Shown here piece by piece: positions 18,357-29,419 of a stretch of DNA of 64,000 nucleotides. The DNA is from Pseudonocardia terrae (GTDB lineage Bacteria; Actinomycetota; Actinomycetes; Mycobacteriales; Pseudonocardiaceae): contig NZ_JAJTTE010000029.1 of NCBI RefSeq assembly GCF_021343995.1, positions 1-64,000 of the forward strand, written 5' to 3'. Position 1 is the first letter of the stretch, and each line of letters starts with the position of its first letter. The position numbers were made by a program, and so were the translations under genes. The notes beneath the pieces are model-generated. The model was not told the origin of the DNA, did no database searches, and was given only the letters and a program-made list of their open reading frames with translations.

Positions 18357-18710
18357 GTGCCGACCACCCCGCTCTCCCTGGCGGAGCAGCTCTACCTGCT
18401 GAGCTACGACCCGACCCGCAAGCGCTTCACCGGCTCCGGCGAGCGCGGCCTGCTGCTGCGCGCCGCGGCGCTCCTCGACTCCGCCCGCTCGGCCCGGCAC
18501 GGCGTGCGGCCCGAGGGGATCGCCGAGGCCGACGCCGCCGCGGTCGCCCTCGCCGCGGCGGCCCGGCTGCGGACGGTCGTGGGCCGAGCCGATGCGAAGC
18601 AGCGCAAGGACCGCATCGAGGCGCTCACCGCCCGCACCGGCCCCGTCCCCAAGGCCCTGCGCAAGGCCGTCGACTCGCAGCACGCCGCCACGGCCGCGAG
18701 CGGAGGGTGA
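18357..18710 (+). CDS. short GPP34 (GOLPH3/VPS74)-like protein
   Basis: A 117-residue protein. The N-terminal stretch PLSLAEQLYLLSYDPTRKRF, followed by RGLLLRAAALLDSARS, resembles the start of actinobacterial GPP34 proteins, which bind phosphoinositide-like lipids in eukaryotes. Complete family members are about 200-230 residues, so this is a truncated or minimal version, and no frameshifted remainder is evident before treS. Helix-rich throughout. The GTG at 18357 has GGAGGAGG upstream and follows the RHH gene by 27 bp. Family assignment is tentative. Confidence 0.55.
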   Translation: MPTTPLSLAEQLYLLSYDPTRKRFTGSGERGLLLRAAALLDSARSARHGVRPEGIAEADAAAVALAAAARLRTVVGRADAKQRKDRIEALTARTGPVPKALRKAVDSQHAATAASGG

Positions 18711-18777
18711 TCCGGTCGCGAACGGAAAGGGCGGTGGTCGGCCCGCGTTCCAGACTGAGAAACCGGGCCGGCCCGGA

Positions 18778-18783
18778 TAGAGT
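18778..18783 (+). promoter_or_regulatory. putative leaderless -10 (TAGAGT) of treS
   Basis: TAnnnT nine bases before the ATG at 18793; no Shine-Dalgarno. Confidence 0.45.
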
Positions 18784-18792
18784 CCGCAACCG

Positions 18793-20528
<1,736 letters not shown>

Positions 20529-20532
<4 letters not shown>

Positions 20533-21947
20533 CGGCGCTCGCCGAGGAGCTCCCGGCCCACCTGCCCGACTACCTGGCGCGCCAGCGCTGGTTCCCGGCG
20601 AAGGGCAGGCCCGTCGAGTCCGTCGCGGTCGCGAGCTCGACCGCCCTGATCGGCGAGGGCGAGCTGCTCCTCGACCTGTGCCTGCTCCGGGTGACCTTCG
20701 CCGACGGCACCGCGCCGGAGCACTACCAGCTGCTGGTCGGGCGGCGGTACCAGCCCGCGCCGGACCTGGAGTACGCCACGATCGGCGCCGTCGGCGACCG
20801 GATCGCGTACGACGCGATGTGGGACCAGGAGGCCACGGCCTTCCTGCACGAGGCCATCCGGGAGGGTCGCACCTACGGCGACGTCCGGTTCGTGCCGGAG
20901 CCCGGCGTCGAGATCCAGGGCGGGGTCGCCGGCCGGATCCTCGGCGTGGAGCAGTCCAACACCTCGGTCGCGTTCGCCGACCGGAGCATCTTCAAGCTGT
21001 TCCGCCGGGTGGCGCCGGGGGTGAACCCGGACCTCGAGCTGCACCGCGCGCTGCGCGCTGAGGGCAGCGAGCAGGTGGCGTCGCTGCAGGGCGCGGTGGA
21101 GGGCTCGCTCGACGGCCGGCCGGCCACGCTCGGGATGCTGCAGGACTTCGCGTCGAACTCGGCCGAGGGCTGGGCGATGGCGCTGACCAGCGTGCGGGAC
21201 CTGTTCGCCGAGGGCGACCTGTTCGCGAACGAGGTCGGCGGCGACTTCGCCGGCGAGGCCCGCCGGCTCGGCGAGACGGTCGCGCTGGTGCACACGGAGC
21301 TGGCCGCGGCGCTGGGCACCGGCACCCGCGACGCCGACGAGCTGCGGGCCGCGCTCACCGCCCGGCTGACCGAGGCCGCGTCGCAGGTGCCCGCGCTGGG
21401 CGAGCACGTCGACGGCATCCGCGCGGTGTACGACGCGCTGACCGGCGAGATCCCCACCCAGCGGGTGCACGGCGACCTGCACCTCGGCCAGACCCTGCGC
21501 ACCCCGCGCGGCTGGCTGCTCATCGACTTCGAGGGCGAGCCCGCGGCCCCGCTCGCCGAGCGCACCCGGATGGACTCGCCGCTGCGCGACGTCGCCGGGA
21601 TGCTGCGGTCCTTCGACTACGCCGTCTACCACCAGGTCACGCTGGCCGACGCCGACGAGCACGAGCAGCAGCAGCTCTTCCGCCGCGCCGACGAGTGGGC
21701 GGTCCGCAACCGCTCGGCGTTCTGCGACGGCTATGCCTTCGCCTCCGGCCGGGACCCGCGTGCCGAGGCCGCGGTGCTGCGGGCCTACGAGCTGGACAAG
21801 GCGGTCTACGAGGTCGTCTACGAGACCCGCTCCCGCCCGACCTGGGCCAGCATCCCGCTGACCTCGATCGCGCGGCTGGTGGAGGAGGCGCAGGAGAAGG
21901 GCGTGGACACCACCGATCCGGAGTCCGACCCGCAGATCTCGCTGTAG
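20529..21947 (+). CDS. mak: maltokinase (Pep2/Mak)
   Basis: A 472-residue kinase making maltose-1-phosphate from maltose and ATP, the donor used by GlgE. The N-terminal cap starts LPDYLARQRWFPAKGR, a family hallmark. The aminoglycoside-phosphotransferase-like core holds the catalytic loop RVHGDLHLGQTLRT and the Mg-binding LIDFEGEPAAPLAERT. The start overlaps the treS stop by four bases. In some actinobacteria TreS and Pep2 are fused; here they are separate but translationally coupled. Confidence 0.94.
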
Positions 21948-22027
21948 AAAAGTTCGCGCGAACGGGTTTGGCCAAGGGCCGCAACCCGTTCGGCGGACCA
22001 CAGTGGGCACGTTCCGGGCGTCCGCAA

Positions 22028-22033
22028 TAGGGT
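22028..22033 (+). promoter_or_regulatory. leaderless -10 (TAGGGT) of glgB
   Basis: TAnnnT six bases before the GTG at 22040; no Shine-Dalgarno, although maltokinase ends only 92 bp upstream. Confidence 0.5.
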
Positions 22034-22039
22034 TCCCGG

Positions 22040-24409
22040 GTGGCACACGAGGACACCCGCACGATCGACCCCTGCCCCCCGGACCAGGCGACGACCGACA
22101 GGCTCCTGGGCGGTGCCCACCACAACCCGCACGGGGTGCTGGGCGCGCACCCGACGGCCGGCGGCGGCACCGTCGTCCGCGTGCTGCGCCCGCACGCCGA
22201 CGAGGTGTGGGTGCTGCGGGGCGGCGACCCCGACGACGCGCACCCGCTCGTCAAGGTGCACGACGCCGGCCTGTTCTCCGGCGTCGTCGACGGACCGGGC
22301 GGCGACTACACGATCCGCGTCCGCTACGGCGACCGCGTCGACGTCACGGACGACCCCTACCGCTGGCTGCCGACGCTCGGCGAGGTCGACCTCCACCTGA
22401 TCGGCGAGGGCCGCCACGAGCGCCTCTGGGACGTGCTCGGCGCGCACGTGCGCACCTACGACACAGCGAACGGCCAGGTCACCGGCACCAGCTTCGCGGT
22501 CTGGGCGCCCAACGCCCAGGGCGTGCGCGTGACCGGCGACTTCGACGGCTGGGCCGGCTGGGCGCACCCGATGCGCTCCCTCGGCGGCGCCGGCGTCTGG
22601 GAGATCTTCGTGCCCGGCGTGGGCGTCGGGACGCGGTACAAGTACCGGATCCTGGGCCGCGACGGCGTGTGGCGCGACAAGGCGGACCCGTTGGCGTTCG
22701 CCACCGAGGTCCCGCCCGCCACGGCGTCCGTGGTCACCACGAACGCCCACGAGTGGGGCGACGAGGAGTGGATGGCCGCCCGCGCCGTCCGCCAGCCGCA
22801 CGCCGAGCCGATGAGCGTCTACGAGCTGCACATCGGCTCGTGGCGGCAGGGCAACGGCTACCGGGAGATCGCCGACCAGCTCGTCGAGTACCTGGGCGAG
22901 ACGGGCTTCACGCACGTCGAGCTGCTCCCGGTGGCCGAGCACCCGTTCGGCGGCTCCTGGGGCTACCAGGTCTCCGGCTACTACGCGCCGACCTCCCGCT
23001 TCGGCACCCCGGACGACTTCCGGTACTTCGTCGACACGCTCCACCGGCACGGCTACGGCGTGATCGTCGACTGGGTGCCCGCGCACTTCCCGCGCGACGA
23101 GTGGGCGCTGGCCCGGTTCGACGGCTCGCCGCTCTACGAGCACGCGGACCCGCGCCGCGGCGAACAGCCGGACTGGGGCACGCTCGTGTTCGACTTCGGC
23201 CGCCGCGAGGTGCGCAACTTCCTGGTCGCCAACGCGCTGTACTGGCTCGACGAGTTCCACATCGACGGCCTGCGGGTCGACGCCGTGGCCTCGATGCTCT
23301 ACCTCGACTACTCCCGCCCGGACGGCCAGTGGCTGCCGAACCAGTACGGCGGCCGGGAGAACCTCGAGGCCGTCTCCTTCCTGCAGGAGATGAACGCGAC
23401 GGTCTACCGGGAGCACCCCGGCGTCGTCACGATCGCCGAGGAGTCCACCGCGTGGCCGGGCGTCACGCGGCCCACCTACATGGGCGGGCTCGGCTTCGGG
23501 TTCAAGTGGAACATGGGCTGGATGCACGACACGCTCGACTACGTCGGGCGCGACCCCGTGCACCGCAGCTACCACCACAACCAGATGACCTTCTCGCTGA
23601 TGTACGCGTTCAGCGAGAACTACGTCCTGCCGATCAGCCACGACGAGGTCGTGCACGGCAAGGGCTCGCTGTGGACCCGGATGCCGGGCGACGACTGGAA
23701 CAAGGCCGCGGGAGTCCGCGCGCTGCTCGCCTTCATGTGGGCGCACCCGGGCAAGCAGCTGCTGTTCATGGGCCAGGAGTTCGGCCAGGTCCGCGAGTGG
23801 TCCGAGGAGCGCTCGCTCGACTGGGACCTGCTCGCCGACCAGCTGCACGGCGGCATCAAGAGCCTCGTCGGCGACCTCAACCGCACCTACCGCGAGCACC
23901 CGGCGCTGTGGACCGCGGACCACTCGCCCGAGGGCTTCTCGTGGATCGACGCCAACGACGCCGCCGGCAACGTGCTGAGCTTCCTGCGGCAGGGCACCGA
24001 CCACGACGGCCGCCCGGCGGTCCTGGCCTGCATCGCGAACTTCTCCGGCCAGCCGAAGGAGAACTACCGCGTGGGCCTGCCGTTCGCCGGCCGCTGGCGC
24101 GAGCTCGTCAACACCGACGCGGAGAACTACGGCGGCTCCGGGGTGGGCAACCTGGGCACGGTCGAGGCGGAGCGGTCCGCGTGGCACGGGCGGCCCGCGT
24201 CGGCCGTGCTGCGGCTGCCCCCGTCGGGCGTGCTGTGGCTGGTCCCGGAGGAGACCGGCGGCCCGGTGCACCCGAAGCGGCCCGCCCGGTCCGCCGCGAC
24301 CGAGCCGGCCGTCGAGGCGCCGCCCGCGGGCGCCGCGCACACCCCGGACCTGATGCGGGGTGTGCAGAAGGAGATCGGCCCGGCCGACGAGGACGTCCGG
24401 GACATCTGA
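22040..24409 (+). CDS. glgB: 1,4-alpha-glucan branching enzyme GlgB
   Basis: A 789-residue GH13_9 enzyme that introduces alpha-1,6 branches. Domain order: N1 (GAHHNPHGVLGAHP), CBM48 N2 (SFAVWAPNAQGVRVTGDF), barrel and C domain. Catalytic residues D414 (GLRVDAVASMLYLDY), E467 (TIAEESTAWP) and D535 (ISHDEVVHGKGSL). The last 45 residues (from GGPVHPKRPAR) are a Pro/Ala-rich extension beyond the usual family end. The GTG at 22040 is chosen on homology and the TAGGGT just upstream. Followed by a cluster of palindromic repeats. Confidence 0.95.
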   Translation: MAHEDTRTIDPCPPDQATTDRLLGGAHHNPHGVLGAHPTAGGGTVVRVLRPHADEVWVLRGGDPDDAHPLVKVHDAGLFSGVVDGPGGDYTIRVRYGDRVDVTDDPYRWLPTLGEVDLHLIGEGRHERLWDVLGAHVRTYDTANGQVTGTSFAVWAPNAQGVRVTGDFDGWAGWAHPMRSLGGAGVWEIFVPGVGVGTRYKYRILGRDGVWRDKADPLAFATEVPPATASVVTTNAHEWGDEEWMAARAVRQPHAEPMSVYELHIGSWRQGNGYREIADQLVEYLGETGFTHVELLPVAEHPFGGSWGYQVSGYYAPTSRFGTPDDFRYFVDTLHRHGYGVIVDWVPAHFPRDEWALARFDGSPLYEHADPRRGEQPDWGTLVFDFGRREVRNFLVANALYWLDEFHIDGLRVDAVASMLYLDYSRPDGQWLPNQYGGRENLEAVSFLQEMNATVYREHPGVVTIAEESTAWPGVTRPTYMGGLGFGFKWNMGWMHDTLDYVGRDPVHRSYHHNQMTFSLMYAFSENYVLPISHDEVVHGKGSLWTRMPGDDWNKAAGVRALLAFMWAHPGKQLLFMGQEFGQVREWSEERSLDWDLLADQLHGGIKSLVGDLNRTYREHPALWTADHSPEGFSWIDANDAAGNVLSFLRQGTDHDGRPAVLACIANFSGQPKENYRVGLPFAGRWRELVNTDAENYGGSGVGNLGTVEAERSAWHGRPASAVLRLPPSGVLWLVPEETGGPVHPKRPARSAATEPAVEAPPAGAAHTPDLMRGVQKEIGPADEDVRDI

Positions 24410-24414
24410 CCGCT

Positions 24415-24517
24415 GCCGTATGGTTCCATAACGCGGCTCACCCGGCTCCTTTTCCGCGTTATGGAACCATAATGCGATCAGGAGCCGGGATTTGGAGCGT
24501 TATGGTTCCGTACTGCG
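24415..24517. repeat. cluster A of 21-bp palindromic repeats (3 copies)
   Basis: Copies 24415-24435, 24456-24476 and 24497-24517 share the pattern GCGTTATGG-NN-CCATAACGC. The last supplies the TAA stop codon and final codons of the convergent GT87-like gene. See also 34262-34368 and 42529-42673. Confidence 0.8.
24441..24489. terminator. nested hairpin between convergent glgB and GT87-like gene
   Basis: Ten-base-pair arms 24441-24450 and 24480-24489 enclose the middle palindromic repeat, giving a stem within a stem. Likely bidirectional terminator. Confidence 0.6.
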
Positions 24518-25702
24518 GTCGGCGCTCGTGAGCAGCGTGATCCAGTAGGCCAGCAGGATGGCGCAGTAGAGGCTGCGGCCCACCGGCGTCCACGGGTCGT
24601 CGGGCGCCCAGAGGTCGCCCCACGAGACCGGGATCAGCGGCAGCGCCAGCAGCGCGGCCACCCAGGCCCGGCGCGCACTCCCCGCGGCCGACACCGCCAC
24701 CACGGCGAGCACGCCCGGCCACAGCAGTAGCAAGTAGTTGTGCCAAGAGATCGGCGACATCAGCAGGCTCGCGGCGAGCACGGCCCACGGCGCGGTGCCG
24801 GCGGGGTCCGCCGCGCCCGTCCGGGTGCGGCGTGCCAGCCACACCAGCGTCCCGATCAGGACGACCGCGCCGAGCACCGTCCCGACGGCCGACGGCAGGC
24901 CGAGCCGCACCGCCTCGCCGGGCAACGCGGCGTTGTCCAGCACGTCGGGCACCGGCTCGCCGAACCCGATCCGCAGCCACTCCAGGGCGCTCGACGGCCC
25001 GGCCGCCAGCGCCCCCACGAGCGTGGCGACGACCGCGCCGCCGATCCCCGCCCAGAAGGGCCGCCAGCGCTGCTGCACGGCCGGGAGCAGCAGGACCGGG
25101 GCGAGCGAGGGCTTGAGCGCGACGGTGACGCCGTAGAGCGCGGCGGCGAGCAGCGGGTGCCCGCGGCGCTCGGCGAGCCACCCCGCGACCAGCCCGACCA
25201 GGAGCATCCCGTAGATCTGGCCCAGGTAGAGCGTGCCGTGCAGCGGGGAGGACGCGAGCATCGCCAGCGTGGCGCCCGCCGTCCACCACCACGACAGCCG
25301 CAGCTCGCGGCACACCAGCAGCACCGCGCCGGCGATCAACACCAGGGTGAGGGCGGCGAACACCCGGTATGCCACGACCACGTCGAGCCCCGCGAGCGGC
25401 GCGAGCAGCAGGCTCAGCACCGGGGGGTTGAGGTTGCGCAGCTTCGCCGGCGTCGCGTAGATGTCGCCGCCCTGGGTCAACGCGACGGCGGAGTGCCAGA
25501 AGGTGTCGAAGTCGGCGTGCAGCTCGCGCATGTCCGTCGAGGACAGGCCGAGGACCAGCCAGTTGTGGTGCGTGGCGTGCAGGACGGCGGTCAGCGCGAG
25601 CGCCGCCACCGCCAGCACGACGGCGCCGACGCGGGCCGCCGGCCACCGCCGGGCCGGGGGCCGCGGCGGATCGGCGACGGGCTGCGGGCTGGTCGTCGAC
25701 AC
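24500..25702 (-). CDS. GT87-family (DUF2029) membrane glycosyltransferase
   Basis: A 400-residue polytopic protein with about ten or eleven hydrophobic helices. It fits the GT-C/GT87 family, which uses polyprenyl-phosphate mannose to elongate mannans or lipoglycans outside the membrane. Family-like features: the first-loop DFDTFWHSAVAL acidic motif, NLNPPVLSLLLAPL, LKPSLAPVL and SPISWHNYLLLLWP. The GTG at 25702 has TACGGT eight bases upstream. The C-terminal codons and the stop lie inside a palindromic repeat. The acceptor is unknown. Confidence 0.82.
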   Translation of the reverse strand: MSTTSPQPVADPPRPPARRWPAARVGAVVLAVAALALTAVLHATHHNWLVLGLSSTDMRELHADFDTFWHSAVALTQGGDIYATPAKLRNLNPPVLSLLLAPLAGLDVVVAYRVFAALTLVLIAGAVLLVCRELRLSWWWTAGATLAMLASSPLHGTLYLGQIYGMLLVGLVAGWLAERRGHPLLAAALYGVTVALKPSLAPVLLLPAVQQRWRPFWAGIGGAVVATLVGALAAGPSSALEWLRIGFGEPVPDVLDNAALPGEAVRLGLPSAVGTVLGAVVLIGTLVWLARRTRTGAADPAGTAPWAVLAASLLMSPISWHNYLLLLWPGVLAVVAVSAAGSARRAWVAALLALPLIPVSWGDLWAPDDPWTPVGRSLYCAILLAYWITLLTSADRSTEP

Positions 25703-25710
25703 GGCTGCCG

Positions 25711-25716
25711 ACCGTA
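25711..25716 (-). promoter_or_regulatory. leaderless -10 (TACGGT) of the GT87-like gene
   Basis: TAnnnT eight bases before the GTG at 25702. Confidence 0.45.
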
Positions 25717-25752
25717 GTCGGCCGGGCCCGCGCCCGGCCGCGCGCCTCGCGC

Positions 25753-26760
25753 TCAGAAGAGCGCGCGGGCCAGGGCGCGACGGGCGGTGCTCACCCGCGG
25801 GTCGTCCGCGGGGAACAGCTCGAACAGCCCGACGAGGTGGCTGCGCACCTTCTCCCGGTCGTCGCCGAAGGTCCGGCCGACGGCGGCGACCAGCCGCTGG
25901 AAGGCCGACTCCGCCCGGTCCTGGGCCACCTCGGCGTCGGCGGCGGCGAGCTGGGCGTCGACGTCGTCGGGCGCGGCGTCGGCCCGGTCGATGGCCGACG
26001 GGTCGGCCGCCTCGGCGCGGGCCAGGAAGCGGACCTGGGAGAGCGCGGCCTGCGCCATCTCGTTGGCCGGCTCCTGGTCGAGGATCCGCTGGTAAGCGGC
26101 CTCGGCCTCGGCGTAGTCCCCGCGCTCGAGGGCGTCCTCCGCCTCGATGAAGCGCGGGTCCTCCGGCTCCTCCTCCGGGACCGCGTCGCCGCCCGCGGCC
26201 GCCCGGCGCTCGCCCTCGGCGATGGCGGGCATGCGGTCGCGCAGGGCGTCGAGGATCCGCGCGATCCAGTCCTTGACCTGCGGCTCGGGCAGGGCTCCCT
26301 GGAACGCGTCGACCGGCTGGCCGGCGACGACCGCGACCACCATCGGGATCGACTGCACACCGAAGGCCTGGGCGATCCGCTGGTTCGCGTCGACGTCGAC
26401 CTTCGCGAGGATCCAGGCGCCGCCGCTGGCGTTCGCCAGCCGCTCCAGGACCGGCGAGAGCTGCTTGCACGGCTCGCACCAGGTGGCCCAGAGGTCGACG
26501 ATCACCGGCACCTGCAGGGACGCCTCCAGCACGTCCTGCTGGAAGGTCTGCTCGGTGACCTCGACGACGTACCGGCCGCCGCCCGGCGAACCCGCCGGGG
26601 CCCCACCGGGGGCACCGCCTTGCGCGGCCGCGGCCTGCTGGCGGGCCGCGGCCTCGGAGCGGGCCTTCAGCGCGGAGAGATCGACGGCGCCCGCCAACGC
26701 GGACGACAGGGCCGCCGTCTGAGCTGCCTGACGAGGATCGGGTCGCGACACGCCGTCCAT
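25753..26760 (-). CDS. cnoX: CnoX-like thioredoxin-TPR co-chaperone
   Basis: A 335-residue protein: Ala/Gln/Pro-rich linker (about 15-65), thioredoxin fold (about 65-175) with active site ATWCEPCKQ, and a C-terminal TPR region (about 195-335). The architecture matches YbbN/CnoX, which protects substrates from oxidative aggregation and hands them to GroEL/DnaK. The mycobacterial orthologue lies at the equivalent place in the Rv1323-Rv1326 region. The ATG at 26760 is preferred over one 14 codons upstream because homology starts there and AGG is near. Confidence 0.85.
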   Translation of the reverse strand: MDGVSRPDPRQAAQTAALSSALAGAVDLSALKARSEAAARQQAAAAQGGAPGGAPAGSPGGGRYVVEVTEQTFQQDVLEASLQVPVIVDLWATWCEPCKQLSPVLERLANASGGAWILAKVDVDANQRIAQAFGVQSIPMVVAVVAGQPVDAFQGALPEPQVKDWIARILDALRDRMPAIAEGERRAAAGGDAVPEEEPEDPRFIEAEDALERGDYAEAEAAYQRILDQEPANEMAQAALSQVRFLARAEAADPSAIDRADAAPDDVDAQLAAADAEVAQDRAESAFQRLVAAVGRTFGDDREKVRSHLVGLFELFPADDPRVSTARRALARALF

Positions 26761-26816
26761 CCTGGCACGATCCTCATCCGCCCCGCCCGTCGCCCGCCCC
26801 ACCGGCGCGCCGGGGA

Positions 26817-27752
26817 TCAGCCGGAGCCGGCCGACACCAGCGGTCGCATGCCCATCGGGTTGCGCTCGAGGAAGTCGCCCGCCGCGAGGACCCGCTCCAC
26901 CAGGGGCCCGGCCAGGGCGACCAGGCGCTCGGCGCGCGCGTCACCGAGGGCCCGCCAGGCCTCGTCGGCGAGGGCGTCCGTACGCGCCTCGACCTCGGCG
27001 CACAGCCGCCGGCCGGCCTCGGTCAGCACGGTGTCGGCGACGGTCTCCCCGGCGCCCGGCTCGACGAGTCCCCGGTCGGCGAGCCGGGCCCGCGCGGCCT
27101 CCCACTCCTCGACGGTCCAGCCGCGCCGCTCGCGCAGCCAGTCGCCGGCCAGGTCCTGGGCGCCCGCGAACACCACCAGCGCCTCGACGGGGTCGATCCC
27201 GGCGGCGACCAGGGCGGCGACGTGCCCGTCGCCGCGCTGCTCGCGCAGGATCGTCTGCGCCTGCCACAGGACGAGGTGCGGCGCGTCGGGCCAGGGCAGG
27301 GCGGCGTTGGCCGCGGCGAGGGCCCGGCCGGCCGTCGACGCCGCGGCCGCGGCCGCGCGGGCCAGCTCGGCCGCCTCCGCGACCTCCGCGGAGCCGACGT
27401 CGCCGAGGGCGCGGCGCAGGGCGGCGTCGACCGCCGCGAGCCGGGCGTCGAGCAGCTGCGCGGGCGTGGCCACCGACCAGACCTCGGGCACCGAGCGGGC
27501 CACGAAGCCGGGCGCGAAGTTGTAGAACAGCGCGGTCACCACCTCGGCCGGGACCGGGCCGAGCGGTGCGGCCCGCTGTCCGAAGTAGCCGCGCCAGAAG
27601 CCGCGCAGCCCCAGCGACTCCCCCGTCGCCCGCGCCTCCGGGGCGAAGTAGGTCACCGCGTGCAACGGCTCCAACGCCCGCCACATCCGGCGGGCCCGGT
27701 GCTCGCCGCCCGCGGCCTCCGGGCTGGTCACAGGGGTGGTCCGGGTCGTCAT
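26817..27752 (-). CDS. SCO6745-family protein
   Basis: A 311-residue protein of a family common in actinobacteria. Its hallmark is the N-terminal RRMWRALEPLHAVTYFAPEA, with TALFYNFAPGFVARSVP and a C-terminal region resembling a winged helix (WTVEEWEAARARLADRGLV). A DNA-binding or MarR-like role has been proposed for the family but the function is unknown. The ATG at 27752 has GGGAGGCG upstream. Ala-rich helices dominate the middle. Confidence 0.8.
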   Translation of the reverse strand: MTTRTTPVTSPEAAGGEHRARRMWRALEPLHAVTYFAPEARATGESLGLRGFWRGYFGQRAAPLGPVPAEVVTALFYNFAPGFVARSVPEVWSVATPAQLLDARLAAVDAALRRALGDVGSAEVAEAAELARAAAAAASTAGRALAAANAALPWPDAPHLVLWQAQTILREQRGDGHVAALVAAGIDPVEALVVFAGAQDLAGDWLRERRGWTVEEWEAARARLADRGLVEPGAGETVADTVLTEAGRRLCAEVEARTDALADEAWRALGDARAERLVALAGPLVERVLAAGDFLERNPMGMRPLVSAGSG

Positions 27753-27998
27753 GGCGCCTCCCGTCGTCGTGCTCCCCACGACGGTAGGACGTCCGACCAT
27801 CCCGGATCCAGGGGTCGAGGTTGCGCCGTTCCGGTGGTGGCGGGCACCCGCGGTTCGCGGCGGCGGACCGCCGATCACCGGACCGGCGGAGCACCAGCGA
27901 CGGCGCGCACTCGTTGAGTCCGGGGAAGAGACGGCACGTCACCGGGCGTGCCCGCCGGACGGATCCGCGCCGGGACCGTCCCCTGACCGGAGGATCTG

Positions 27999-28286
27999 AT
28001 GAGCCAGGAGAACCCCGTCGCCGACCGCCTGCTGGCGGAGGCGCGCAAGAAGACCGCCCGCCGGCAGAGCCCGGTCCTGGGCAAGGTCGCGCTCGTGATC
28101 GGCATCGTCGCGCTGGTCGCCAGCCCGATCTCGATCGTCGGCTGGGTCGGCGGGCTGGCCGCGATCGGGGTCGGCATCGCCGCGGTGCGCAACCCGGACA
28201 CCGCGAAGCTCGCCAAGATCGCGATGGCGCTCGGCTTCGCCGCGATCCTCGTCGGCGTCTTCTTCTTCACGCTCAACATCGCCTGA
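27999..28286 (+). CDS. small two-helix membrane protein
   Basis: A 95-residue protein with a basic N-terminus (about 1-25), two hydrophobic helices (about 27-60 and 73-93) separated by a short NPDTAKL loop. It looks like a compact DUF4190-type membrane protein. GGAGG lies before the ATG. No partner is evident. A strong hairpin follows immediately. Confidence 0.75.
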   Translation: MSQENPVADRLLAEARKKTARRQSPVLGKVALVIGIVALVASPISIVGWVGGLAAIGVGIAAVRNPDTAKLAKIAMALGFAAILVGVFFFTLNIA

Positions 28287-28294
28287 GCAGCCGA

Positions 28295-28329
28295 CCGACG
28301 ACCGGCGGGACCATCCCGCCGGTCGTCGG
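28295..28329. terminator. bidirectional 16-bp hairpin
   Basis: Perfect arms 28295-28310 and 28314-28329 with a 3-base loop, between convergent genes. Confidence 0.8.
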
Positions 28330-28344
28330 CGCTCTCGGCGGCTC

Positions 28345-29055
28345 CTACAGCCCGGTGAGCAGGTCGGCCAGCGCGGCCGGACGGGTGAGCATCGGGAAGT
28401 GCCCGCCGGGCAGCTCGCGCACCTCGAAGCCCCGCGCGCCGGCGAGCCGGCGCGAGGTCTCCGGGTTCACCATCCGGTCGTCCCCGCAGATCACCGACAC
28501 CGTCCGCACCGCCGGCCACGCGGTCAGCGGGGTGACCTCCTTGCCGATCACCCACGCCTGCGGGCGGAGGTCCGCGATCGCCTCCCGGACCGGCTCCGCC
28601 GCGCCCAGCTCCTCAGCCACCCCGGCGTACAGGGACGCCTCGGCGGCCTCGGGAGGCCAGCTCGTCGTGCCACCGGGGCCGCGCTCCGGGCCCGGCCCGC
28701 GACCGGACGCCATGATCGTGCGGTCCTCGCGGAGCAGGTCGTTGTGCGCCCGGCCGGGCTCGGGCAACATCGCCGCGACCAGCACCAGGGCGTGCGTGCG
28801 CGCCCCGAGCTCCGCGGCGACCAGCGGCGCGGTGAGCCCGCCGAGCGAGTGCCCGACGACCACGACCGGCCCCTCCGCGGGCGCCGCGGCGAGCGCCGCC
28901 GCGACGTACTCGGCGGCGCCGGCCCCCGGCTCGTCGGCGGGCAGGTCCGGCGCCACCGACGCGCGGCCGCGGGCCCGCAGCTCCGCCTGCAGCGGCGCCC
29001 AGCTCGACCCGCGGTGCCAGGCCCCGTGCAGGAGCAGGAACTCCGGCTCAGCCAT
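28345..29055 (-). CDS. alpha/beta-fold hydrolase
   Basis: A 236-residue hydrolase of unknown substrate. It begins FLLLHGAWHRGSSW (oxyanion HG), has the nucleophile elbow GHSLGG, the acid likely D in CGDDRMV, and the catalytic His in PGGHFPML. The size is that of small esterase-type members. The ATG overlaps the last bases of the thiamine-binding protein gene (8 bases), so both are co-translated. Confidence 0.85.
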   Translation of the reverse strand: MAEPEFLLLHGAWHRGSSWAPLQAELRARGRASVAPDLPADEPGAGAAEYVAAALAAAPAEGPVVVVGHSLGGLTAPLVAAELGARTHALVLVAAMLPEPGRAHNDLLREDRTIMASGRGPGPERGPGGTTSWPPEAAEASLYAGVAEELGAAEPVREAIADLRPQAWVIGKEVTPLTAWPAVRTVSVICGDDRMVNPETSRRLAGARGFEVRELPGGHFPMLTRPAALADLLTGL

Positions 29056-29359
29056 CCGTGCCGAGCGCCTTCTCGATCCGCTCGACCTTGGCGCCGAGCT
29101 GGCCGGTGTACCCGGGGCGGATGTCGGCCTTGAGCACGAGGCTCACCCGCGGGGACCGGGCCTGCACGGCCTCGACCGCCCGGCCCACCACGGCCATCGC
29201 CTCGTCCCAGGTCTCGGCCTCGATGGTGGTGAACATGGACGTCGTCTCGTTGGGCAGTCCGGACTCCCGGACCACGCGGACGGCCTCGGCGACGGCGTCG
29301 CCCACGCTGCCGTCCGCGGCCGAGCTGCCGGACGGCGCGATGCTGAACGCTACGAGCAT
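29048..29359 (-). CDS. MTH1187-family thiamine-binding protein
   Basis: A 103-residue protein with the ferredoxin-like fold of the MTH1187/YkoF group: MLVAFSIAP at the N-terminus and SGLPNETTSMFTTIEA in the middle. Such proteins bind thiamine (hydroxymethyl-pyrimidine) and often act in salvage. The ATG at 29359 is preferred; an earlier ATG six codons upstream is possible. No other thiamine genes are in the window. Confidence 0.82.
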   Translation of the reverse strand: MLVAFSIAPSGSSAADGSVGDAVAEAVRVVRESGLPNETTSMFTTIEAETWDEAMAVVGRAVEAVQARSPRVSLVLKADIRPGYTGQLGAKVERIEKALGTDG

Positions 29360-29405
29360 GCCGCCAGCCTGCCCCATGATCTCGGGCCGTGGGTGTCCGC
29401 CCTGC

Positions 29406-29411
29406 TAGCGT
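29406..29411 (+). promoter_or_regulatory. leaderless -10 (TAGCGT) of the MarR-family gene
   Basis: TAnnnT eight bases before the ATG at 29420. Confidence 0.45.
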
Positions 29412-29419
29412 TCGCGGTC

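Noticed and set aside
24415..24517. Palindromic repeats as terminal inverted repeats of an insertion sequence
   Set aside because: No transposase ORF between any pair, no target duplications, and clusters recur in gaps of 90-150 bp only.
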